Shown here: piece by piece, positions 48,601 through 61,187 of the stretch
How positions within the stretch are numbered: position 1 is the first letter of the stretch
Layout: every line of letters begins with the position of its first letter
Source of the DNA: Helopsaltes ochotensis
Lineage: Eukaryota; Chordata; Aves; Passeriformes; Locustellidae
Direction of reading: 5' to 3'
Length of the DNA stretch: 64,000 nucleotides
NCBI GenBank assembly: GCA_013400155.1
Contig: VXBM01000888.1
Coordinates: forward strand, 248,001 to 312,000
Position numbers and translations under genes: made by a program
Notes under the pieces: generated by a model
Seen by the model: only the letters and a program-made list of their open reading frames with translations
What the model was told of the DNA's origin: nothing
The model's database searches: none

Positions 48601-51600
48601 CACCCTGCTGGCTGTGCTACTTTGGATGCAGCCCAGGACACGGGTGGTTTTCTGGGCTGCAAGTGCACATTGCCGATTTATGTTGATCTTTCAATCCACA
48701 AAGAGCCCCAGCTCTTTCTCCTCAGGGCTAGCATCAATCCATTGTCCACTCAGCCTGTATTTATACTTGGGATTTCCCTAGCAAACATGCAGGACCTCGT
48801 GGTTGGCCTTGTTGAATTTTGTGAGGTTCACACACACCCATTCCTCATGCCTATCCAGGTCCCTCTGGTGTGTGGACTGCAACACACAGCTTGGTGTCAT
48901 CAGCAAACCTGCTAAAAATCACTTCCTCCCGTTCCCAAGACCTGCAGTAAGTAGGTTTCACTCTACCTTTCCTAACCATAAACCAAGAGCTGAGTTGGTG
49001 TATGAGTCTTGTCATTGACTGTTGGTACAGTGATAAATCACAATTCAGGGAAACACAGGGAAGCAAGAAAGAAATTACAATTTTAACTATAGCTCTGAAT
49101 CATAGTCTCACAGGTGTTTATGCAGTTTACACAGTGCTTCCTAGTTCATGTCCCTGCCTATTTAAAACTAAGGCCCAAACCTCAGAGACACATTTTTACT
49201 TTTGATTCTAGGTAAGATGGTTAAAAGAAGGATATTTTTTCCCCTACTCTTAATATTGATGATATAATAGCAAGAAGACACCACTTTTGACCAATAAAAC
49301 ACTTACTTCTTTGAGGGCTGCCGGAATTTTTTTCTGTTTTCTTCCAGAGGGAATACTTTGTAATACTGTAGACAAGGCACTTGATGGAGATTTATGGTTG
49401 ACTGGGGATCCGCTCTTAGGAGTGCACTGGTTATCTAAAATGCACAGAATAAATCTATTGATTTCATGTCACAGATGATTAAACACAAGCAATTCATTCT
49501 GGGACTTTTCTTCTTAAAAACAGCTGGCATTTTTATTCAGATTACAGGGTTACATTAGTAACACCTAATCACATTAAATTCAGCACTGAATTAACATTTC
49601 CTTGTTATCATCAACACCATGAGTTAGAATCCCCCAAATCACAATCATACTAAAAAAACCACAAGGAATTTAAAACTAAACAAATTGGTCTTGTTTGTTT
49701 TCAAAGCCTGTTTTCTGGGTGTTGAACTGACTTTTCTCATAAAGAGGGTGATACTTAGGTCTTAAAAATCACAGCAAATTTTTACAGCTGTCCTCTGTGT
49801 TGTCTGTATTTTATCTTTCAATTCTCTACAGCTGTTAACTTCTTCAGCAGGGATGCTCTTCTTCCAGTACACACACACTTCGAGATGTTCCCATCTCCCA
49901 GCATGTGCCTTCTCCCCTGCCACAGGCAGTTACTTCATTTCTCTTGGAAGATGTCTGCAACACTTCACCTCTTCAAAACCCCTTTTTCTAGCAACACCCA
50001 CCACTTTTTTTACAACTGCACTTTGAATTAGTGGTTTCATAAAGTTTACTTCTAGAGTTGGCCCTGAACTCGGTGAGGCTCTGAAATAATGAGAAGAGCA
50101 GGAGAGCAATGTGATTGATTGCCAGCTGTACTGCACCTGCTCCCCAGCCCTTTTCCCAGCTTCAGGCAGCTGCAACTGCCTGCAGCACAGCAGCCTCTAG
50201 TGCCCAGCGCAGACACCTGCAGGTGGTTCAGACAATGGCCTTCCCATCACCACAGGCTCCCACTGTCACTTCTAGGATTATCCTTTCCACACCCCCATGA
50301 GAAGTGTCACCCCCAGCGTGCTGGGATCCGTGGCTTTATTATTTCACCGGGCACTACAGATTTCCCAATGTCCTAGAGAGCTCGTGTCACACCAGAGCCT
50401 CTGCCACGGGAAGGGCAGAAAGCTCTTTCAGTCTGTTTAGAGCTCATTTGTGTATTTTTATACTCGAGTATTTTGACTTAATTCACAGCAAGTCTTGTGA
50501 GATGGGATTGGATTCCCACCTCACTGGGAGGTGCTTCCATTGATGTTACACTTGTTTCTGTAGAATGAGATGAAGCTTCTTCAAAGAGATGTACTAAGAC
50601 TTTTCTCAGGCTGAGGACACTGACCCTGGACCTCCTCTCTAAGCAAATGTTATTACCATTAGGCTAGCCAGCCACTGCTTTCCAGTAGGCACTACATTCT
50701 CTGAAAGCATTTCAATGAAAACTGCTCCAGCTGTGGTGTTTCCTGTTCCATATTGCCAGTGTTGAGTAGGCAATGGTTAGGAGTTTTCTTTCAGAACTGA
50801 TGTACAGATATGCCAAATCCTTGAATTCCATCTAAGCTGAAGCTTGAGAGTGGCTTGAGGCCAGTTTGTAGACCTGAAGAGACTCAGCTTCAGAAATTTT
50901 TAGGCCTATGTCCCTACAGAGCTCCAGAACTTTTAGCCATCTCAGCAGCTAAGCTGGCAAAAATGAAGTTTACAGACATACAAGTTGCAGAGCACAACCA
51001 TACACATGAACCCCCTGGGAGGTCAGGATAAACTGCAAAGACTCCAATGTACACTTGTACCCTGTGATTAATGAAAAGCAATTTAACACTTGTTATCTCA
51101 AAAAGATGTTTCTGGAAGGAAGAGCCAATGTATTGCAAAATCATTTCCTAGCTTGCTCCACAGAAGCTTATTTGGCTTAGAATCTCAGGTGCCTATCGTT
51201 TTTCAGGCACAAGCAGAATTAAATGCCTGAACACAGCAGTAAAGATAAAGCACACAAATACCATGTTATAAAGGCCACAAAAGAAAGACAGAGTTTGTGA
51301 AGGTTTTATTTACCTTGCTTTTGTAGCTCCCTGAAGCAATGATCACATACTCTAGCTGGCTGGTTTTTCATGTAGTCTAAGCCATGTTTGTTTGATGAAC
51401 AAGCTTGACAGACAATCTGGAAACAGATAGAAACAGGTAAAAACATTATTGTACATGATGTGCACCTGTAAATCACCAAATGCCCAAAGACATTCATTTC
51501 AGCACTTTTAAGCCCATAAAAACTTGAAATAGGCACTATTTTACAGTGCAAGTGTTTTAAGATCTTGGCTTTTTCCCATATCTTTATGCTCAACATGCTA

Positions 51601-54600
51601 TCCTTTCCTCCTCTAAATGATAAAAATTTAAATATTAAAAAAAAATCAGTGCATTAGGAGGCAATAAACCAATGTTAATGATCCATTAAATCTGAACAAG
51701 CCTACGGTGTTACTGAACTGTTTCAATCATAAAGTTTTTGAAATAGCTAAAATGCTATTGCTCTCTTGATGATTTTTTTACAACACAGATGTCTCAACTG
51801 CATTGCATTCTAATTTTGTATTCCCATTGGATTGAAATCAAGTTTATTTAGACAGAGCTTTCATAAGTGTAAAATATAAAAGGTTGGTACTAAATATCAA
51901 AAATAATTGTTTATCTTATGAAAATAAATGAGAAAGATATTTCTTCATTTCAGCTAACATTTGTGGGTATTATGTAATTGCGAAAGAATCATAAATAGCC
52001 TTCCAGAATGCAAAATAACTAACATGTAGCACATTGAAGGTGGAATACTGGTCTGTCATAACACCCGTCCAAAATACCCAAACCCCAGCCCCCCAAACCA
52101 GCAGCCAAAACATGTTGGTTCTAACCCATATAATTGTGTCATAGTACAGGGCTGCTTAGAAGAGCAGTTGGGGTGATAAGACTCCACCTGAATGTCACAC
52201 AAGGAACTTGAATGACCGACTGAAAAGGTAACCACAAAATCAGCCAACCTTCCCGCACGCCCGGCAGTGGTGCCTTCTCCACGTCAGCGTGAATTCACTC
52301 GTACAGATCATGCACATCGTGGCTCTCGTGTCAGGGATCCAGATGGGAGCCTTGGATCCCAGGGGGCTGTCTTCTTCCTGCTTCTCTGCATCTGCCTGAG
52401 AGAACATAGGCACACTATCATTACATTCAGTGAGAAGTAACACTAATATTCATCAGTGATTACAGGATAATGCTAATGCTGTTGGAAAGCCTTCTCTGAT
52501 GAATTGCCATGGTCTTAAATGTTATCTTCTCTTTCATCAGTGACCATTAGATTGCAAACCTGACAAAAGAGATGCATTTAATGACTTTCAAGCTTTACCA
52601 ACCTACTTGGATCAATAGCTGCTTTGTTTTAAAACCTTTTGATTTCATCTTTCTGTGCACAAGGCTACAGAGAGAACTGTGAAAGCTGATTTGGCTTTTT
52701 TTGAAGAAAATAATTTTAAATTTATGAAGCAGATAACACTATGAAATATTCTGTTCTACCATCTGTTCAATTATTTACCATCCTGCTTTATTATTCGTCA
52801 TGGAATACCTCTTGTTTCTCTAAGCACCTGTCAGGAAACTTTATATTCAAAAAGGGAACAAACCAACAATAATGGTGGGATATACCTCTTCAAGACTTTT
52901 GCTTGGATTAAATGTGATTCTCTTTTTTGTATATTCTTCAATCGACTTGGAGATAGCCTCTAACCACTCATCTCTTTCTGTAGCAGAACTGTTGGAGTAA
53001 AAACCCACAAAAGTAATTTATTATTATTAACATTCTAAGAAGCAAGTGTTGATTAGAATTCCAGTAGCATTATTGCACATTGGAGTAACTCTTGCAATTT
53101 CAGTTTATAAAACATCTACAACTACTACTGCAACTGGCATTATTTTTTAACCTTTGGCATGGTATTTTTTTATGTTGACTAATACTAAAAAAGACTTCTT
53201 TGTCTGTTGTTGTCATGTGGATTGCCTTCTTCCCTTCCCTCCTTCCAAAATCCCTGTGATTCTTTCAAGGCTTGTCTGTCTCCACTCCCTCCTCCTCCCC
53301 AGACCCTTGAATAGCCTGAATAATACTTGTTTAAATGATGCTCCCAAAACAAAGGCATGGGCCTTCCATCTTGAAGGAAACCTGAAATTTCAACAAGCTT
53401 TTTTTCTCCCCACTTCCTTCTGTCTCGGAGTGCAGTTTGTTACATCCAACCCTGTGAAACTCCAAGCTTCTGTCAGATAAAAACCACAGTGACTCTTCTC
53501 CTGCCTTGTGCTCCTCTTTGCTCCTACCAGGTCATGCTACTTTCAAATAATAATTTTTTTTCCCAAAACATTTCCATTGGATGAGCTAACTCAAAGACAC
53601 AGGTAAGGTTAGTCTATCTCTTTATCCCACAGCTGGTGGATCACTAATCAAATGCAAGGAAAGCATTAGGCTAAAGTGGCACAGCACAAGGAGCACAAGG
53701 AGTACCTGGTGCAGCAGCACCCTGCAGCTATACTGGGTTATGTGCAGTGTCAAAGCACCTCTGTCCATGGGCACAACACCATCTTCGTAAATCTGTGCTG
53801 TTCCTGCTGCAAAGGGCAGCCTACTATCCTTTCTCTCAGCCACTAGATCTTATTTTCACTCTTGTGCCAGAACACACCGAGTTATGGAGCAGGCTGGATT
53901 GGGAAACAAATCCATATTAAAGCAAGCGATCAACCTGCCCTTCCTCTGGATCAATTTACATCACACAGCTGAACCACTACTGGTGCCAGCAACACAGAGA
54001 AGGCTCTGAGGAAGGATGAAGCAGTTTTGCAGCAGAGGAACAGCTAAACTGTTTAAGATGCCATGCCAACTTAAAATTTAAACAAGAATCCACTCCCAAC
54101 ATTTTTTTCCATTCCCCACTTTTTACCCGGTATCAAATAAATTAATTTCTTAAAAACAAGAAATACAAATATATAGAGAAGAAAGTTAGGGAAGAGGTGA
54201 GCAATGACTTACACAAATGAGATGTCTAACACCAATTATTATTTAATGATTTTGTAGGTGAATTTGGAAGCTTTTATCATCTTTGGACCTTTAAGGAAAA
54301 TATTTTGAATGGGGAGTTTGAATGGGATGAAGCTGAGTACTATACAGAATCAGAGAGGACAAATCTGCTAAAGTAAACACGCAGGAAGCCTGTGAGGCAC
54401 AAGCTAAAAAAAAAAAAAAAAAAATATCTAGCACACACAGCAATAAAATCAGAAAAAAAGGAGAGGAAATAAGATACATGCAAGGGCAAAGCAATGCATT
54501 AGTGTCTGTCCCAACATCTCACATTCTGAGTGGAACATCTTGCTCAGTCTATTTACCTTTGCTTCCTCATCCGGAAAGAACAACTGGTCTGCATTAACTA

Positions 54601-57600
54601 CGTAATATTCATAACTCTAATCAACTAATCAACTTTGGCTTTTTCAAAATCTGGTTACATTTAATTAGATTCCTGTAACTGTATTAGTTAATTAAATTGA
54701 AAGTTGGCACGGGTTTTGGAGGTTACACACCACCACCCCCATCAGGTGGGGACTGCACCGTATGCAGTGACTTGCACAATGAGCTACAGGCTTACACCCT
54801 AATATTTCACCAGGAAGCTCATGCTTGGTAGGTTTGCTAGTGGCAGCCTTTAGGATTGTTTCCAATGTAAGAGCAAAGATGGTGCCACTGGCAACGGAAT
54901 TGATGTAACGGTTTGCTGCAGCAAAATCAACAGTTTCTTCTGCTGTCACTCCAGCCTTCCTCCCCAAGGCCCAGCCCTACTGCTTCCCTTGCTGCAGGCC
55001 CTGTATTTGTTGCATCCTTCCAAAAGTGNCTAAAATTGCAGGAGTTTCTTGGGTTTTAAAAACATTATTATTTTTATTTATTTATTTAACATCACAGTAG
55101 AAAGCCTCAAATGGATTACGGAGAACTCCAGCAATGGCTGCTAGTGGCAAATGCGTGTGCTGGGGCACATACCCAGCTGCTCACTGGAGCTAAACAGCTC
55201 AGTGGCCCCAGGAGGGCACTGGGGAAGCATGTCCCTCTTGTTTCCAGGATCAGAGCCCTAGGGTACCTCTCCCAGCTGAGCCAGTCTTGCCTGACCATCC
55301 TTAGGCAGGATAGCAAGAGAAGCAGCTCTATCTGCCTGGGGTAGCTCTTTGTCAGCTTTACTGAGGGGCCAGACCACATCAGGCTGGCATGACTGTTCTT
55401 GCCAGGACCACAGCTTTACTTCTGTACAGTGCTGGATTCATGCAGATGCGCTAACTTGTTTTTCTGATGAAGAGATTTCTAGTACAATACTGCATTGTAC
55501 TATGAAAAACAATTCACATTCCTACAGATATCCCAGGAAAACTGAAACTTCAACCCAGTCTAGATAAAGCAGAATACTAATGCAGTCAGTAAAACTCAAC
55601 CTGAAGTGACAAAGACTCTTGTCTAGGCATTAATCTGTATTTGTTATTAACTGACCTGCTTTTTATTACTAGCAATTTTTCACCAGCCTAATGTTTCACT
55701 TCCCTGTCTCTACTCCCAGGATCATTTCCGAATCTCTGGTGTATACTCCACATAATGCTTATTATTTGAAAAAACCCATGGAAATGAAATTTGTCTCCAG
55801 TGCCTTTAAGACTAATTTAAACAGTTTTGAAATTAAGACACTGGGTTTTTTACTATGTATTACTTATATGATTAGCTGTAAGAACGAGGCATCATTTAAA
55901 GGAAGGTGCAGCCGGAGTTGACAAGATATGAATTCTCTCCACATTTAGAGTATTTATCAATAAGAACAACATATTTGATCGGGAAAAATATATGCAAGCA
56001 CCTGTTGCTTGTAGTATTTTACAATTGCGTCCCTGCTACACCACAACAGGCCCAGTTCTGGTGTCAGACAAAAAACAATCTGAAAACTGTCATTTACGTC
56101 TGGAGCCTCCAGCACCTCCTTCATGCCACGCAAATGCAACCTCTGTCTGTCCCTGCTGTGTAACTTAGGGCTCCTGCACATGCAGGGCTCCCAGCAAATA
56201 TAAAAGTAACAGAGCTGAATGCTCCCCAAAGACGCAACATCAAAAACACTAAAAAATAAAAGCAAATTGTAGCGCCTCAGTTGGTAAGATGATGTTAATT
56301 CCAGCAATTTCAAGGTTAAGACAAAAGCATAACACAAACTATGCCAAATTTGATGAGCATGTTATATGTAGGGGTTTTCCCCGATGGACCAGCATATCTT
56401 TCCCAGGAGTTGCTTTTAATCTACCACTTAATCAGTTCATCAAAAAGACTAGTTGATCCTGTTTTGTGGAAAATAGGTAGCTTGTATGTTAAGATGATAA
56501 CATTTTCAGAAGTTCCAATTATTCTTTTACTATTTTTCAAAACAACTGAATTCAAAGTGAAACACTGTTTTGAGTCAAGCAGAGATAAATCCTCATTGCC
56601 TGCTGCCATCCCCTGAACACCTTCATGTGTCTGGGTGACATCCAGTTACCAAGGCACCTAAGCAGCACAGAGCTGGTCATATTACACTGGAGCAGATCCA
56701 TACCCTAAACTATAAAATGCATTTTTTTTCCCAGTGTGCAGAAGACCTATGAGACACATTTAAATTTGTTGAAGAAATACAGACTTACCCATTTCAAGTG
56801 TGTTGTTATAAATAACGACGGCTCTGACAATTGAGCTACGTCCTTTGGCTTCTTTGACAATGTTAACCTTGGTCTGCCCCTCAGCTACTGATACTGCTAT
56901 CTTTGTGCATTCTCATGTCAGTATTTACAAGGTCACACAAAAAGCTGCAGTCTGCTCTTGCTCAGCTTTGTTAAATAAAAGAGAAAACATGTCTTTCTTC
57001 ATTGGTATCAGCGCTGTCACGTATGTCAGGACACATAAAACTTCAACTCAAGCACCATAAAAACAACAATCCACAAAAACAGACCTTTGCTAAAGGCATC
57101 TCTGTGAAGGTGACCATAGCTGCCTGGGCTTAGTGACCATATATCCTTTTGCTGTTACTTAGAGAATTTGGTACCATAAAATTACTATCAGTAATTTTAG
57201 AAGAACAAAAAAATACTGAAAAAGCCTGAAACAAATGAAATTGAAACTCTCTCAAGGAAAGGCAGTGCAAGGGTAGTATTTCAATTTACTTGAAGTTTCT
57301 GAAGGTGTAGCTAAGGTGAAAAAGAAGACCCAAACAATGGTTCTATTCACTCTGATTTACTGATTCCCCCTAGTCTATAATCACTCTAGCCAAGAGTAAC
57401 TTTTCATTACATTAAGCAGAAAACAATCTCTAAAAAGCTTTTGTGGCCTGTTTGAAAACACATAGTTTTAAAATCACTGTTTATTTGAAAGACTTACCTC
57501 GCTGAAAGAATGAAGGATCTCTCTACGCTTTCAATGTTCAGTTCATTTTGATACGCTTCCTGGGTTGGCTTCTTAACCTTCAGCCAAGAGAGAAAAGTTC

Positions 57601-60600
57601 ACATTCAGACTGAAATCGTATACTTTTGGCATTGCTTTAATTTTAATTCCTGTAAAATCTCTTGCATTTTTATTGCAGAAGGGGAACACTGGAGAGAACA
57701 TACTCAGAAATAGGAAAACATACACCAGTCCAAAGGCCCCCCCCTAAGATTACACCCAGCCCATCCTTTTATTTCACTGGTCCTCATACAAACATTGGAG
57801 ATGTACAGGGGAGTGAAGCTCAAGAGCTGTCAGACACCTTGCATACAGACTCAGTCATCTTGCCCCCTCAGCACCTCCTGCAACTGGACAAAAAAAAAAA
57901 AAAAAAAAAAAGGGACTAAAACTGGACAAAAAAAAAAAGGCACTGCTGCTGCTGCAGGATGAGATGTAGCCCACTGGTGTACCCCGGAGTGGGCAAGGGC
58001 TGCAATACTATGTTGATCCTTCCAAGCTACCAAATTTCAAACATAAGGGGGCTTAAAAGTCAAGAATGGGTCTGAGCTACCACAAGACATTTGCTGGTAA
58101 AAAAGATTTTGTAGCTCTGCTTGCAAAACTTTGGACCTGAGTGCCAGATCTGCACTGCAACTGGACTTGGTGATTTTTTCTGACAGGACTGGAGACAATG
58201 ATTCCCAAGGCAATGATTTGTTGTTCCCATTAACAGTGACTGAGTCATTATAGGGTATGCATGTCCCTTATCATTACCCAGCGGAGCTCAAGGCCTAACT
58301 TTGATGCTTTTCACAAGGGCTCAGGAAGAAAAGCCGTATCTTCCCTCACAGTTAGCAAATCTCTATAAAGCACAGACAACTGATCTACCAGGGTCTTATC
58401 AGGCAAAGACACCTAATCTCTGGGTGTCAGCAATAAAAAGCAGTTAAAAGGCAAAAGTGAGGCAGTCTAAACAAAATACAACACAAAAAATAAGTCGGCA
58501 ACTGTTCCAGAGTAGGACAACACTGGGTGAAAAGCAGCCAAGATGATCCTGTGGCAACGGAATATTTAGGGAAACCTAGATAGCAACCTATGCTATCTAC
58601 CAGGCCACATTATGCAAAAAACGTTAAGCTTGTAGGATTGCTCCGAACAAAAGCATATTAATACCTCTCGCCAACAGTAAACACAGTTGCACTTTCAAAA
58701 TTTGAAGGCCTGAGTTTAGGTAGATTTGGAGAAAGGCTCACTTTAACAAGGGACTCACCTTCATTCCAGCCAATGACAGCATGTTGTTGAGTTTATACAT
58801 CCCTGACTGAACTGGAGTAGTATACAACAGGGCATCATTGAACTGTAACACAGAATGCTTTTTACTGACTAAAGTTTGTTAACAGACAGGTTAATTTCAG
58901 ATGCATTTTACTGGAAGTACAGAACTCCTACAGTATTGAGATAACTGTCCAGAAGGGTATCCTCTACTTCCTATTATCCCACTTAGCATCCGAGAAACAT
59001 TTTCATGTATGAATTTAGATAACAATAGGTACCTATTTATATCCTCCTTGTGTAAATATACATTTGGCACATGAGTAAACAGTGCATGGATGTCAAAGAA
59101 CAGGCTGTCAAAAGTGACAAAAATGTTTCTGGTTGTTATTACTATTATTATACACAGGTATATAATATAGCAAACTACTTTAAAAGGATATTAGAATTAA
59201 CCATTCAAACAAATCAAAGCAATCCAGAAACTAGGAGATATCAGAATGGATTAGCAATTTATAAGTACAAACTTAACGATACCTTGTGAATTTTATTAGT
59301 TTAAAGTGCATCTACTGTTTATTTCCTGTTCTACCAGACATGGATTCATTCAGTGCACTTACTGAACAGTAACTCATTTATTTTTTGTGCTGTTCATCAC
59401 ATGGATCCAAACTTCATTTACCACACATAAACAAATACCAAAACCTGAAGTGTCTCAAGTTTTTGCTATGCAATTCTTTGCAAAATAACCAAATGGTTCA
59501 AATGATTACTAAATTTTCACAACATGATAAATGGAAAAATCACTGTGTCTAATGGTATGAATACTATCCTGTACCATTTCTATCTAAGAAAAACCCCAAA
59601 GCAAATAAACCCCTTGCCTGATAAAACAATACAGAGAAAATCCAAGATAGAGACACCGAAATTAGCAATATCTGGTTTGTGAAGCTTGAGATAGCACCAC
59701 ATTTTTGAGAGTATTTCCATAACTGGTATAATACACACTCCAGGACTGCCTAGGGAAGTATTTCTTTATACTAGGGTAACTACAAGACAGAATTCAGCCA
59801 GGAGACTGTGGACCAATAATGCCATAAATTACAGGATAAGGGCTGCTTTACTGTCTAAACAGAAGAGATAAACAAAAGGTTCAAGTGGAAACAGAAACTT
59901 CAGAGATGCATAGAACTTTCAAAACAAAGCAGTAGCAGAGACAGGAAGAGAACTCAGTACTTAACTTCCACCCAGTGCTCTGCTCAGGATGCACGTGGGC
60001 TCCTGCAAGGGGAAGGAGAGGGGAGGGTGAGCAAGGGGAAGGAGAGGGGAGGAGGGAGACGGGAGGAAGGAAAGGAGGGAGGGAAGGGTGCAGTAGCAAC
60101 AACAAGAGTTCTAAGATCTGGTACAGCTAAGAGGGATGGAGTAACTGTGCTACCTTCCACAGTACCACAGATAATGTCTTCTCATGAAAGCTCTCAGATT
60201 TTAAATGAGCATTGTTCAAAATGGTACATTTTAGTGAGAAATGGGTTTCCATTAAAATTAGTGCATATGCCACAAATAATATCTCTACATTGGAACTGAC
60301 TGAAGAGAATAGCAACAATTTGTAATTTTTTCTACTACCTGTAGTTATTGGTTATATTTGCAATGTAATGCTTTAACTACTAAAAACTACACTAGGATAA
60401 AGCACATTGCAACATATATAGCATCTTACCAGAAAAAACATTCTTGGCTGCATGACCTTCCGTGATAGCTTCATCAGTGTTCCTTCTTTCAAAAAGACCT
60501 AGTAAATTAAAAGAAGAAATGCAAAACTTAGCTTTTTAGGGCACAAGCCATGCAAATGAACTGATTTTTTAATAAGCATTATCACGATTATTATTATTAC

Positions 60601-61143
60601 TACACTAGAAGTGCTGCACAAGTTTTGGGATTCAGAGTTCCCTTTCTGAGAAAAGCTGCTTATCCTTAGGTTTCTTTAAAAGTGAGCATGGATGACTGCA
60701 TTAGTTTTCCATGCTGCATGTGAAACCATGAGAAATACAGGGTTAAGCCTGAGGACAAAAACCTCTCTACAAGATCTGACAAGGAATCATATTCTAAAAA
60801 TTCTAAGTTTCTGTCAGATAAACATCTAAAAAAACCCCCAACACATATGGAGCAGCAGTATTCATTTGACTGTTAGAACCTAATAATGAAGCAATTTTCT
60901 TCTTGGTACATTCCAGCGTCAGTCTTTGCTGGCATACCATCTTCCCTTTCACTGCAATCAGCTGAATGCCATGTGGGGCACTTACCCTTCCTGGCTGCAC
61001 AATCTCATGGTGTCCATTTAAGCTGTATTGGATCTGCATGAGTTTCTGGAAGTTGTCCTATGAGGGAAAAAAAGCAGAAGGTAAGTTCTTGCCCTTGCAT
61101 TCAGGACTTTTTCTAAGGAACAAAAAAGAGAGAAAGAGAAAAA

Positions 61144-61187
<44 letters not shown>

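Noticed and set aside
57851..58033. ORF with poly-phenylalanine
   Set aside because: Reading of the poly(A) tract on the opposite strand.
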